The position numbers and the translations under genes are program-made. Below, piece by piece: positions 1 to 8,973 of a stretch of 64,000 bases of DNA. A model generated the notes under the pieces. That model did not search any database. It saw nothing but the letters and a program-made list of their open reading frames with translations, and was not told the origin of the DNA. Numbering within the stretch: the first letter of the stretch is position 1; every line of letters starts with the position of its first letter. The DNA comes from Aurantiacibacter atlanticus (lineage in GTDB: Bacteria; Pseudomonadota; Alphaproteobacteria; Sphingomonadales; Sphingomonadaceae): NCBI RefSeq assembly GCF_001077815.2, contig NZ_CP011310.1:1922001-1986000 (forward strand), read 5' to 3'.

Positions 1-191
1 TCCTCAATTTCGGTAAGGAGACCCGCGACAGCCATGGAATCGAGTTCTGGCAAAGCGCCAAATAAGCCCGAATCCATATCCAGCTGGGCAACACGTTCAT
101 CCGAAAGGCCAAGAACGTCCTGCAGCACCTGGCGCAAAGTCAGATCAATTTCGCCGGTTTCCTCGACCGGCACGGGAAGTTTACTCGCCAT
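1..191 (-). CDS. Acyl carrier protein of the exosortase A locus (partial, C-terminus cut by window edge)
   Basis: The 63 residues visible show the acyl carrier protein pattern: an amphipathic first helix, then a Leu-Asp-Ser-Met motif in which Ser52 would carry the 4'-phosphopantetheine arm. The reading frame runs off the left edge, so the last helix is missing. The ATG follows an AGGGCAGG ribosome site by 5 bases and lies 11 bases after the stop of the acyltransferase gene, so the two form one minus-strand operon. A stand-alone carrier protein beside an acyl-CoA ligase and a GNAT-fold transferase suggests that an acyl or aminoacyl group is activated, loaded on the carrier and passed to the polysaccharide or a precursor. 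That role is inferred from context. Confidence 0.8.
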   Translation of the reverse strand, partial: MASKLPVPVEETGEIDLTLRQVLQDVLGLSDERVAQLDMDSGLFGALPELDSMAVAGLLTEIE

Positions 192-202
192 AGAAACCTG
201 CC

Positions 203-1186
203 CTAGCCAGCACCGCGACGGCTGACAAGTTTGTGTATGCCAGCCTTGGCAATAGTGGGCCAGTTTTGCGGCGCGCCTGGCCGCAGGCAGGTAAATTGCC
301 AGCGTATGCGTGTCTCTTCCATCCAGTCGCGCTTGTAAGGCTGATCGCCCGTGCCAAAGTCCACCATCTCCACTCTGTCTATGTCTATAACCTGTTTGAA
401 CAATGCAGCCGTCAGCGTGGTGCCGGGTGATAATGCGGTGGCCGACTGGCGATGGGCCAGCTTGTGAATATAGGCGGTGCTGCCATCCACCGTCCAGAAT
501 TGCGCGGCCACGGCCTGATCATCGTGATGGGCGATCGCAAACCGAAAGCGTCCCGCAGCGCTTTCGGTCTGGGCAAAGTGGCATAGCAGTGTTGGTTCCC
601 CCTCGGCAGGTTTCCAGCTATCGGCATAAATATCTTCATAAGCCGACCAATCATCGGCATCGAAGGCTTGCGTCAGCCTCACGGATATTTTCTTCCCCTT
701 GCGCTTAAGCGTGGAGCGTACATTTCCGGGGCGTCCGGCCAGAAACTGGTCATAACTGCGTCCCTGAACCCTCAGGACATGATTGATGTCGCATGGTTCG
801 CGCAGCACCACCCATCCGGTTGTGCGGAAAGCCTGCTCCAGAAGATGAGTTGAAACATCTTCATCGGCGAGGTTTCTCAAGGATATACAATGTGTTTTTT
901 CCGCAATTTCTCGTGTCAGCTCGGTGAGCATTCGCGTGGATGGCGCATCGGGCAGGCAGGGTGCCCATGTAAATGCATACCAGTTCATCAAAGGCTCAAG
1001 CCCCCGCGTCCCGCGCATCATGGGGAAGCAGACGGCACCGTCACCGTCACTCGCCACGGCGACAAAGGGGTGAAGCCCTGCTTCTTCCAGCAAAGCAAAC
1101 CACCCCTGGCGAGAGAACGGACCATTGCCCCAGCAAACAGCCTCTGGCAGATCGTTAACCGTGTCGTGATAGCTGATCGCCGTCAC
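203..1186 (-). CDS. GNAT-family (BioF2/FemAB-like) acyltransferase of the exosortase A locus
   Basis: The 327-residue product resembles the acetyltransferase-6 (BioF2/CelD-like) branch of the GNAT/FemAB fold. A basic stretch near the middle precedes the second domain, and the end carries the typical VDFGTGDQPYKRDW segment. I placed the start at a GTG (1184-1186) because an AGGGGA ribosome site precedes it. Starts further upstream would overlap the divergent acyl-CoA ligase gene. The gene is 11 bases upstream of the acyl carrier protein and probably uses it as acyl donor. A second protein of related fold lies at 11089-12147. Substrate unknown. Confidence 0.82.
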   Translation of the reverse strand: MTAISYHDTVNDLPEAVCWGNGPFSRQGWFALLEEAGLHPFVAVASDGDGAVCFPMMRGTRGLEPLMNWYAFTWAPCLPDAPSTRMLTELTREIAEKTHCISLRNLADEDVSTHLLEQAFRTTGWVVLREPCDINHVLRVQGRSYDQFLAGRPGNVRSTLKRKGKKISVRLTQAFDADDWSAYEDIYADSWKPAEGEPTLLCHFAQTESAAGRFRFAIAHHDDQAVAAQFWTVDGSTAYIHKLAHRQSATALSPGTTLTAALFKQVIDIDRVEMVDFGTGDQPYKRDWMEETRIRWQFTCLRPGAPQNWPTIAKAGIHKLVSRRGAG

Positions 1187-1210
1187 CTTATTGCTTTCCC
1201 CTGAGGATGA

Positions 1211-2713
1211 ATGTCCAGCACGCCTGATCCCGTTCCCCGTCCGCTTGACCACCTCACAGAATGCGGGGCGGATAGCGATCCGGCGCTCGTCCTGCGCGGC
1301 GAGACCCTTAGCTGGGATGACTTAAGAAGCCGTATCGCTCGCATGGCCGCATGGCTTATTGCGCAAGGACCACAAAAGGGCGCGCGCGTGGCGACATGGG
1401 CTGCGAAGGGGGAATTGACCTGCCTTATGCCACTTGCCACCGCGCGGGCGGGATTGGTGCATGTGCCGATCAATCCGCTGCTCAAATGCGCGCAGGTCCG
1501 CCACATATTGAACGATTGCAGCGCAAGTCTGCTGATCGCAAATGCCGGCAGGCTTGGCTCACTTGGCGAAGGCGATGTGCCATTTGCATGCACCATCGCC
1601 GATGAAAAGGAGGTGCTGGAAGAGCTGGCTGATTTCTCTGCAAGTCTCAACCTTTCTTCTTTTGATACCAATGATTTGGCAGCCATACTTTATACCAGCG
1701 GTTCAACCGGCAGGCCCAAGGGTGTGATGTTGAGCCACGCGAATCTCTGGCTCGGTGCGGTCAGCGTCGCGCATTATCTGGGAATGTATAGTGATGACGT
1801 CACGCTTGCCGTGCTGCCGCTCAGTTTCGATTATGGACAGAACCAGCTTCTGTCGACCTGGTACGCAGGCGGCAGCGTTGTACCTCTCGATTATCTCACG
1901 CCGCGAGATGTCATCAAGGCATGCGCGCGGCATGGAATCACGACGCTTGCTGCAGTGCCGCCATTATGGGTTCAATTGACCGAGCAAGACTGGCCAGCAG
2001 ACGCAAAAGCCAATTTGCGTCGTATGACCAATAGTGGAGGCGCGCTGACGCAAGGGCTGGTTCGCGATTTGACGCAGATGTGTCCGGAAGCGCGCCTCTT
2101 TCCGATGTATGGCCTGACAGAGGCATTTCGTTCCACCTATCTCGATCCGGCTATGGTGGACAGCCACCCAGCGTCGATGGGCACGGCCATTCCTTTTGCC
2201 GAGATCTTAGTGGTGGATGAAGCGGGGCAGATCGCCACGGAAGGAGAGCTTGTGCATTGCGGGCCGTTGGTTGCGCAAGGGTATTGGCAGGATGCGACAC
2301 GCACTGCAGAACGCTTCAAGCCAGCGCCCGCGGCATCCTCATATCGCGGGATGGCGGTCTGGTCTGGGGATAATGTGCGCCGCGATGAAGACGGTTTGCT
2401 CTATTTCATCGGCCGGGACGATGCGATGATAAAAAGCGCCGGTAATCGCATCAGTCCGCAGGAAATCGAAAGCGCTGCCATTGCCACGGGCGAGGCAGAG
2501 GAGGCCGTTGCCTTTGGCGTGGCGGATGAGCGACTTGGCCATGCCATCCACCTCGTAGTGCGGGGGACGCGTGATGACGATGCGTTGCGTTCGGGATTGC
2601 GCAGCGAGCTTCCCAATTTCATGCAGCCCGGGCTGATCAAGTGGGTTGATGCGATGCCGGTCAATCCCAATGGCAAGATTGATCGCGCCAGATTGCAGCA
2701 GGAGGCAATATGA
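1211..2713 (+). CDS. Acyl-CoA ligase (AMP-forming), exosortase A system-associated
   Basis: A 500-residue ANL-superfamily adenylating enzyme. The P-loop-like motif YTSGSTGRPKGV sits at about residues 161-172, the MYGLTEAF motif is near residue 300, and a C-terminal Lys lies in the NPNGKIDRA segment typical of the catalytic lysine. Length and neighbours match the acyl-CoA ligase family that co-occurs with XrtA loci. It probably activates a carboxylic acid as an adenylate and loads it on CoA or on the carrier protein encoded at the left edge. The ATG follows GAGGATGA. The 3' end overlaps the decarboxylase gene by 4 bases (ATGA), showing translational coupling. Confidence 0.92.
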   Translation: MSSTPDPVPRPLDHLTECGADSDPALVLRGETLSWDDLRSRIARMAAWLIAQGPQKGARVATWAAKGELTCLMPLATARAGLVHVPINPLLKCAQVRHILNDCSASLLIANAGRLGSLGEGDVPFACTIADEKEVLEELADFSASLNLSSFDTNDLAAILYTSGSTGRPKGVMLSHANLWLGAVSVAHYLGMYSDDVTLAVLPLSFDYGQNQLLSTWYAGGSVVPLDYLTPRDVIKACARHGITTLAAVPPLWVQLTEQDWPADAKANLRRMTNSGGALTQGLVRDLTQMCPEARLFPMYGLTEAFRSTYLDPAMVDSHPASMGTAIPFAEILVVDEAGQIATEGELVHCGPLVAQGYWQDATRTAERFKPAPAASSYRGMAVWSGDNVRRDEDGLLYFIGRDDAMIKSAGNRISPQEIESAAIATGEAEEAVAFGVADERLGHAIHLVVRGTRDDDALRSGLRSELPNFMQPGLIKWVDAMPVNPNGKIDRARLQQEAI

Positions 2714-3936
2714 AACCGCTTGGACCGATCCCTGATTTCTATGAGGCGAAAGGTGATGAGCTGGCTATCGGCGGGCGATCTGCCAGCGCTCTTGTAACGG
2801 AAGCGGGCAGCACCCCCCTGTTCGTATATTCACGCGATGCGATTGCCACCCGTATGGACGAATTGCGCGCTGCCATGCCTGATAGATTGCGTATTCATTA
2901 TGCCATGAAAGCAAATCCTTACGCTGACCTTCTGGAATTTATCGCAGACCTGGTGGATGGTTTGGACATCGCTTCTGGCGGTGAACTCCAACAGGCACGG
3001 GAGGCGGGCTTTCTGCCGCGTGAAATCAGCTTTGCCGGGCCAGGAAAGCGTGATGCAGAATTGCTTGCGGCAATCCGCGCTGGCGTGACCCTCAACATCG
3101 AGTCTGAGGGCGAGGCTGAACGCGCTCTCGATACTGCACGCACGCTTGGCGTGACCCCGCGCCTGGCAATTCGCGTGAACCCGTCCTTCGAATTGCGCGG
3201 ATCCGGCATGAAGATGGGCGGCGGTGCCAAACCTTTCGGCGTGGACGAGGATCGCGTGCCCGCGCTCGCCCGCCATCTGGTGGATGCAGGTGTCAACTGG
3301 CGCGGCTTTCACATTTACAGTGGCAGTCAGGCGCTTGATTCAACTGCTATAATAGAAGCACAGGCCAATGTCATCGCACTGGCGGCCCGGCTTGGCAAAG
3401 AGGCCGGCGTCGCTGTGCCGCACCTCAATATGGGAGGTGGCTTTGGCATCCCTTATTTCGATAAGGATGCGCCTCTTGATATTGCTGCAATCGGTGAAGC
3501 TCTGAAAGCGCAATTTGCTAATCTGCCCGGCAATCTGAATGACACTGAATTTGCTGTGGAACTGGGGCGATATCTGGTTGGCGAGGCAGGTGTTTATCTG
3601 ACCCGGATTGTCGACCGCAAGGAAAGCCACGGAATCACCTTCCTTGTGACCGATGGTGGACTGCATCACCAGCTTGCCGCATCAGGCAATTTTGGAACCG
3701 TAGTACGCCGCAATTACCCCGTCGCAATCGCCAGCAAGTTTACCGAACCCCCTACTGAAACCGTGAATGTGGTGGGCTGCCTGTGCACGCCGCTCGACAG
3801 ATTGGCCGATCTGGCGCAGCTCCCCGCGGCGGAAATCGGTGATCTTGTCGCAGTGTTTTGCGCCGGCGCCTATGGTGCCAGCGCCAGTCCGGCCACCTTT
3901 CTGGGGCAAGGTCCGGCACGCGAACTGCTGGTGTAG
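2710..3936 (+). CDS. PLP-dependent decarboxylase, exosortase A system-associated
   Basis: A 408-residue fold-type-III PLP enzyme of the diaminopimelate/ornithine decarboxylase group. The Schiff-base lysine is Lys67 in HYAMKANP. A glycine-rich phosphate-binding segment (NMGGGFGIPY) follows, and a CxP-type motif (VVGCLCTPLDRL) and the FCAGAYGASASP end resemble the second-subunit active-site loop of DAP decarboxylase. It starts inside the stop of the acyl-CoA ligase gene. With the ligase and carrier protein it probably makes an amine-bearing building block for the polysaccharide. The natural substrate is not known to me. Confidence 0.92.
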   Translation: MKPLGPIPDFYEAKGDELAIGGRSASALVTEAGSTPLFVYSRDAIATRMDELRAAMPDRLRIHYAMKANPYADLLEFIADLVDGLDIASGGELQQAREAGFLPREISFAGPGKRDAELLAAIRAGVTLNIESEGEAERALDTARTLGVTPRLAIRVNPSFELRGSGMKMGGGAKPFGVDEDRVPALARHLVDAGVNWRGFHIYSGSQALDSTAIIEAQANVIALAARLGKEAGVAVPHLNMGGGFGIPYFDKDAPLDIAAIGEALKAQFANLPGNLNDTEFAVELGRYLVGEAGVYLTRIVDRKESHGITFLVTDGGLHHQLAASGNFGTVVRRNYPVAIASKFTEPPTETVNVVGCLCTPLDRLADLAQLPAAEIGDLVAVFCAGAYGASASPATFLGQGPARELLV

Positions 3937-4127
3937 GGTTTTACACCTTGGTCGTCCCGTTTCGGGACAGGGGTCTGCAACCCGCGTGTTTCCGGCGTTT
4001 AGAGGCTTCAATACTAACGCAATGTTCACCCTTTTCCGCGAGAAGGCGAGGCAGGATCCATGGGCGAAATGCGTGCGGGGCAAGCAAGGCCGCGTCAGCT
4101 GATCGTCCAACTCGCGAAGGACGCAAG

Positions 4128-4772
4128 ATGCGTACGAAACTGCCGCTCACCACTCTCATTGTCTCAACAGGCATTGCGCTCGCATTGTCGGGCTGTGCTG
4201 GCGGGGCTGCCGGTTCGCAGCTGGAGCCTGCGCGATTCGTATCCATGCAGGAAGGGCCGGGCGAAGAATACGTCATCGGTCCGCTCGACAAGCTCACGAT
4301 TCATGTCTGGCGCAATGATGAGCTTGGTGCAGAAGTCCAGGTGCGCCCAGATGGCCGGATAACCACGCCGCTGGTGTCGGATATGCCTGCCGTGGGCAAG
4401 ACACCTACCATGTTGGCAGAAGACATCCGCCTTCAGCTTTCCCAATACATTGAAGAACCGCTGGTTACCGTGATCGTCAATGAATTTGCCGGTACGTTCA
4501 GCCAGCAGGTTCGTGTTGTGGGTGCAACGGCAGAACCGGCATCGATTCCCTATCGCGCGAATATGACGCTGCTCGATGCAATGATCTCTGTCGGCGGATT
4601 GTCCGAATATGCCGCAGGTAACCGCTCCCGCTTGATCCGTTTCGATCGCCAGTCGGGCGAGCAACGCGAGTATGACCTGCGCTTGTCGGATTTGCTGCGC
4701 CGCGGTGATAGCGATGCCAATGTCATGCTGATGCCGGGCGATGTCATCATCATCCCCGAAAGCATGTTCTGA
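4128..4772 (+). CDS. Polysaccharide export outer-membrane lipoprotein (Wza-type), XrtA-associated
   Basis: A 214-residue protein with a lipoprotein signal: charged N-terminus, hydrophobic core and lipobox LSGC with Cys23 as the acylation site. The mature part has a Poly_export domain (YVIGPLDKLTIHVW onward), then an SLBB-like region ending in MPGDVIIIPESMF. It should form the outer-membrane channel for polysaccharide export, together with the chain-length protein immediately downstream. I chose ATG 4128, preceded by GAAGGA, because upstream in-frame codons do not look coding and the signal peptide begins here. The 191-base gap before it is the first sizeable gap after the two metabolic genes and may hold a promoter. 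Confidence 0.92.
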   Translation: MRTKLPLTTLIVSTGIALALSGCAGGAAGSQLEPARFVSMQEGPGEEYVIGPLDKLTIHVWRNDELGAEVQVRPDGRITTPLVSDMPAVGKTPTMLAEDIRLQLSQYIEEPLVTVIVNEFAGTFSQQVRVVGATAEPASIPYRANMTLLDAMISVGGLSEYAAGNRSRLIRFDRQSGEQREYDLRLSDLLRRGDSDANVMLMPGDVIIIPESMF

Positions 4773-4785
4773 AGGGGGCGGGGGC

Positions 4786-6306
4786 TTGAACCAACTCCTT
4801 GAAGAATTGCGTGCGGGCCTCTGGGCGGTGTGGAACCGCCGGTGGCTGGCGTTGGCCATTGCCTGGGGCGTCTGCCTTCTGGGCTGGCTGGCCGTTGCGC
4901 TGGTCCCCAATTCTTACGAGAGCGAAACGCGCATCTTCGTCCAGTTGGATGACGTGCTGGCCGAACAGATCGGCATCGGTGCAAATGCGCGTGAACGCGA
5001 TATCGACCGGATCCGGCAAACGCTGGTAAGCTCGGTCAATCTTGAAACCGTTGTCCGTTCGACCCGGATCGGAGACATGGTCAGCACGCCTGTTGAGATG
5101 GAAGCGGCGATCGAACAGCTCGAAAAAGATATCAAGGTTGTCAGCCAGGGCGAAAACATCTTCGAAATTTCGGCAGTAAGCGGTCGTGGTAATTTGTCGG
5201 ACGAAGAGAACGCTGCTCTCGCGCAGGCGATCACGCAGCGCATGATCGACATCTTTCGAGAAGAGAACCTCGGCGGTGCGCGCGGTGAAATGGCGGATTC
5301 CATTGAATTTCTGAACGAACAACTCGCCAGCCGCGAAGCGGACCTCGCTTCTGCCGAACAACGCCGCCTCGCATTTGAGGCGGAGAACCCTGATCTGATC
5401 GGCGGAGCACAGGCGATTGCCGCGCAGCTGAGTGCCACACGCGCAGAGCTTCGCAGTGTTGAATCCGATCTCGCCGCTGCGCAAGCCGCTCTGGCCGCAA
5501 TAGATGGGCAGCTGGCCAGCACACCGCGAACCATAGTCATTCCTGGGTCTGGTGGCACACAATCGACGCTGGCCCAGGCTGAGGCCAACTTGGCCGCCAT
5601 GCGGGCAAGGGGTCTGACTGAAGAGCATCCCGATGTCATTGCGGCCACCCGCACCGTCGCCAGCTTGCGCGAACGATCCCCTGCCACAGGCAGCGGGGGT
5701 GGGGGGATGCCCAATCCGGCCTTTACCTCGCTTCAGTCTATGCGGGTAGAACGCCAGTCCAATGTCATGTCCCTGCAATCGCGCGCCGCCGCACTCAGCG
5801 CCGAAATAGCCTCGATCAACGCAAGTCAGGCTCGCGAACCGGGTGTTGCGGCAGAGGCCCAGCGTATCAGCCGCGATTACGAAGTGCTGCGCACTCAATA
5901 TGACGAATTGCTGCAAGACCGTGAGGAATTGCGCTTGCGAGGTCAGGTTGAAAGTGAACGAAGTGCCGTGCAATTCGAGGTGATTGATCCCCCGACCACT
6001 CCGCGCACGCCTGCGGCCCCGAACCGGCCCTTGCTCCTGCTGGCGGTGCTGATCGTGGGGCTTGGCGCCGGAACTGGCACCGCCTTTGTTCTAAGCAAAG
6101 CTGGCTCCACCTTCGCCACTGCAAGTCAGCTTGAACGCAACTTTGGCCTGCCGGTGGTGGGTACCATCACCCATACTTTCACCGAAGCTGGTCGGGAATT
6201 GCGCGCAAGACGGCTCAAATATTTTGCTGCCGGTTTGGGCGGGCTCGGGATGCTTTTCGTCGTTCTCATGGGCGTTGAAATCGTCCAGCGCAGCACTGTG
6301 GCTTGA
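4786..6306 (+). CDS. XrtA-system polysaccharide chain-length determinant (Wzz/GNVR family)
   Basis: A 506-residue inner-membrane co-polymerase. There is a membrane segment at about residues 20-40, a long periplasmic coiled coil (about 150-400), a second membrane segment after the proline-rich PTTPRTPAAPNRP stretch and a third near the C-terminus. Such proteins set chain length and pair with a tyrosine autokinase, here the next gene. The best start is TTG 4786, preceded by a G-rich ribosome site (GAAGGGGGCGGGGG). The ATG at 4741 would overlap the export gene by 32 bases. The spacer GGGSGGGG-like run near residue 300 is a low-complexity turn in the coiled coil. Confidence 0.9.
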   Translation: MNQLLEELRAGLWAVWNRRWLALAIAWGVCLLGWLAVALVPNSYESETRIFVQLDDVLAEQIGIGANARERDIDRIRQTLVSSVNLETVVRSTRIGDMVSTPVEMEAAIEQLEKDIKVVSQGENIFEISAVSGRGNLSDEENAALAQAITQRMIDIFREENLGGARGEMADSIEFLNEQLASREADLASAEQRRLAFEAENPDLIGGAQAIAAQLSATRAELRSVESDLAAAQAALAAIDGQLASTPRTIVIPGSGGTQSTLAQAEANLAAMRARGLTEEHPDVIAATRTVASLRERSPATGSGGGGMPNPAFTSLQSMRVERQSNVMSLQSRAAALSAEIASINASQAREPGVAAEAQRISRDYEVLRTQYDELLQDREELRLRGQVESERSAVQFEVIDPPTTPRTPAAPNRPLLLLAVLIVGLGAGTGTAFVLSKAGSTFATASQLERNFGLPVVGTITHTFTEAGRELRARRLKYFAAGLGGLGMLFVVLMGVEIVQRSTVA

Positions 6307-6317
6307 AGGGGCAGGAC

Positions 6318-7307
6318 ATGACCAAACACAGCAAGATTCCTACCCCGGGCAAGTCCTTGTTCGAACGCGCTGAAGGCTTCTTCGGCCTCGGTGAAGATCT
6401 TACCCCTGCGCCTGTTCCGCATGAACTTGCCAAACCGGTCAATCGCCGCATCACCAGGCGTGATGTAACAACGAAAGTGACGGAACTTTCGCTGACCGAA
6501 GCAGCCTTGCAGGGTATACCGACGACAGAAGCGTTCATCCCTGAACCTGTGTATGAAGACGTAACCTTCTCTCAGGACATTCACGAGATTGATCGTGATG
6601 CCTTGGCGCGCCACGGGCTGATCCAGCCCGAGGGGCCGATTTCCGCGCTGCTGGAAGAATTCCGCATCGTAAAGCGCCAGGTGCTCCAATCCGTCCGCAA
6701 GGCACGCGAGAACGGCTCGGGCAAGATCGCGCAACGCGTGCTCATCTGTTCACCACTCCCCAATGAAGGCAAAAGCTTTTGTGCTGCCAATCTGGCGCTT
6801 GCGATGGCGGCTGAAAAGGACAGCGAAGTGCTTCTTGTCGATGCAGATTTCGCCAAGCCATCGATTTTGTCGATGCTCGGTCTGCCACGCGGGCCGGGCT
6901 TCATGGATGTGCTGGCTCGTGATGATATTCGCGTGGAAGACTGCGTAATGGCAACCGATATCGCCGGTCTGCATGTGTTGCCTGCAGGCAATCACACCAC
7001 GTCGGACAGCGAATTTCTCTCAAGCACCCGCACTGCGGACGTGCTCGATCGGCTGACGCGCGCTGCGCCTAACCGGATCGTCATATTTGATAGCTCGCCC
7101 GCGCTGGCCGCCTCTCCCGCAGCAGAGCTGGCCAATCATGTCGGTCAGGCCCTTGTCGTTGCCCGTGCGGATCGCACCGGCCAAAGCGCTCTTGAAGATG
7201 CGCTGACGCTGCTTTCCGCCTGCCCTGATCTCAAACTGCTCCTCAACGCGGCGCATTTCAGCCCCAGCGGCCGCCGATTCGGCGCCTATTACGAGCAGGA
7301 GGCTTGA
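6318..7307 (+). CDS. XrtA-associated tyrosine autokinase (CpsD/CapB family)
   Basis: A 329-residue cytoplasmic BY-kinase. A variable N-terminal half is followed by the kinase domain with Walker A PLPNEGKS (Lys152) and Walker A' VLLVDADFAKPS. The C-terminus carries only a short GAYYEQEA tail with two tyrosines, rather than a long tyrosine cluster. It should control polymer length and export with the preceding Wzz-type protein. ATG 6318 was preferred over TTG 6303, since GGGGCAGGAC lies just upstream. Translation overlaps the preceding context closely, consistent with one operon. Confidence 0.9.
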   Translation: MTKHSKIPTPGKSLFERAEGFFGLGEDLTPAPVPHELAKPVNRRITRRDVTTKVTELSLTEAALQGIPTTEAFIPEPVYEDVTFSQDIHEIDRDALARHGLIQPEGPISALLEEFRIVKRQVLQSVRKARENGSGKIAQRVLICSPLPNEGKSFCAANLALAMAAEKDSEVLLVDADFAKPSILSMLGLPRGPGFMDVLARDDIRVEDCVMATDIAGLHVLPAGNHTTSDSEFLSSTRTADVLDRLTRAAPNRIVIFDSSPALAASPAAELANHVGQALVVARADRTGQSALEDALTLLSACPDLKLLLNAAHFSPSGRRFGAYYEQEA

Positions 7308-7312
7308 TAGCC

Positions 7313-8950
7313 ATGCGGCACTCGCTTGCAAGCCTGCTACTTCTTGCTGCCTTTCCGGCAAGCGGGCTGGCGCAAGATCTTGAAGACAATAGCGATCTGC
7401 AAAGGTCGTCAGATCACAGTGTGCAGATCGCGCCTTATATCGAAGCGGCACAGGTCGTGACAGCAGAGTTTGAACCGGGCGATGATGTCGTCACCTATTC
7501 TCGGGTGGCTGCTGGCGTGGATGCGGGCTTTGGCGGTCGCTATTCGCAGGGTTCGCTTTCATTGCGGTATGAACGGCGTATCGGATATAGCGATAGTGTC
7601 GCCGATGTGGACACACTGTCCGGCATCGCGCGCACATCGATGGCGCTCGCCGGGCCAAACGTCACATTTGAAGCGGGTGGCCTAGCCTCCCGCACAAGGG
7701 TTGAGGGAAACGGCGCAACCTCACTCGGCGCATTTGGCGGTGATGATGCATCAACCAGCCAGGTATATTCTGTGTATGCAGGGCCTTCGGTACAGACGCA
7801 GGCGGGCATCGCACGGGTCAGTGGTTCTTATCGCCTGGGTTATACACGCGTGGAATCGCCTGATGCAGTGCAGCTTTTCCCGGGTAGAGAACCGGCAGAC
7901 ATATTCGATGATTCCATCACGCATAATGCAGCACTGCGTGCTGAAATAGCTCCTGATGCAATGCTGCCGGTAGGCTTGGGTGTGAGCGCGGGGTGGAACC
8001 GGCAGGATGTCTCGAACCTCGATCAACGGATTGATGACAGCTACATCAGTGCCGATGTCACCGTGCCTCTATCGCCCAATGTCGCGCTGGTTGCCAGCGT
8101 GGGATATGAGGATGTCGAGATTTCGAGCCGCGACGCGCTTCGAGATGTGAATGATCTGCCAGTGATCGGTCGCGATGGCCGTTATGTAACGGACACATCT
8201 GCTCCGCGTCAGATCGCCTATCAGACTGACGGATTGATCTGGGATGTGGGCGTGATGTGGCGGCCCAGCCGTCGTACTGCTTTCGAAGTGCATGTGGGCC
8301 GCCGTTATGGTTCCACCACCTATTATGGTTCATTGTTATATGCACCCAATTCCAATTCCAGCCTCAATGTCTCTGTCTATGATAATCTGAACAGCTTTGG
8401 CGGGCAGATCATGGGCGCGTTGGGGGATCTTGGCACGGATTTTGATGCTTTCCGCAATCCCGCTACCGGTGATCTTGGTGGCTGCGTACTTGGCGTAGCG
8501 GGAGACAATTGTGCGCTGGCGCGTCTTGGTTCGGTCCGTTCGACCGTCTTCCGCAGTCGCGGGGTTGCAATTACCTATGGTGCAGAAACCCAGCGCACGT
8601 CCTGGGGCGTGGGCGCCGGATATGATCGACGTTCATTTATTGCCGGAGAAGACACCGTTCTTGCCGCCACAGATGGGCTGGTAGACGAGAACTACTGGGC
8701 CGCCGCCTATGCTTCGCGCCGGTTAGACCGTCGTTCCCAGATTTCAACTGGAGCATCGGCGACGCTCTTCGATGGAGGGTTCAATAATGATGGAACCTCA
8801 ATCGGTTATAGTATAAATTTCGCATACAATCGCAACCTGATCGACAGGCTGACCGGCACAGCCGCTGTCAGCCTGGACGGTATCACCCGCGAAGATCTGC
8901 CCGATTACCAGGCGGCCTCGGCCCTGGTCGGGCTTCGCTACACCTTCTGA
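7313..8950 (+). CDS. PEP-CTERM/XrtA-associated outer-membrane beta-barrel protein
   Basis: A 545-residue exported protein with a clear signal peptide (cleavage near residue 20, GLA-QD). It has alternating amphipathic beta-strand patterns and ends in GLRYTF, an aromatic C-terminus typical of outer-membrane barrels recognised by the BAM complex. Position between the autokinase and the ExeA-like ATPase matches the TIGR03016-type family of XrtA loci. It may be the outer-membrane partner for secretion or assembly of the polymer. An AGGAGG ribosome site lies 10 bases before ATG 7313. Confidence 0.88.
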   Translation: MRHSLASLLLLAAFPASGLAQDLEDNSDLQRSSDHSVQIAPYIEAAQVVTAEFEPGDDVVTYSRVAAGVDAGFGGRYSQGSLSLRYERRIGYSDSVADVDTLSGIARTSMALAGPNVTFEAGGLASRTRVEGNGATSLGAFGGDDASTSQVYSVYAGPSVQTQAGIARVSGSYRLGYTRVESPDAVQLFPGREPADIFDDSITHNAALRAEIAPDAMLPVGLGVSAGWNRQDVSNLDQRIDDSYISADVTVPLSPNVALVASVGYEDVEISSRDALRDVNDLPVIGRDGRYVTDTSAPRQIAYQTDGLIWDVGVMWRPSRRTAFEVHVGRRYGSTTYYGSLLYAPNSNSSLNVSVYDNLNSFGGQIMGALGDLGTDFDAFRNPATGDLGGCVLGVAGDNCALARLGSVRSTVFRSRGVAITYGAETQRTSWGVGAGYDRRSFIAGEDTVLAATDGLVDENYWAAAYASRRLDRRSQISTGASATLFDGGFNNDGTSIGYSINFAYNRNLIDRLTGTAAVSLDGITREDLPDYQAASALVGLRYTF

Positions 8951-8973
8951 CAGGTCCAAGGGAGAACAAGACA

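Noticed and set aside
3954-3968. Hairpin GTCCCG-TTT-CGGGAC after the decarboxylase gene
   Set aside because: The loop of 3 bases is tight and no T-run follows, so it is not a convincing terminator. It may be a minor RNA structure in the gap before the export gene.
4750-5973. A 407-codon open frame antisense to the chain-length determinant
   Set aside because: Shadow of a well-supported gene; no ribosome site, no domain and unlikely composition.
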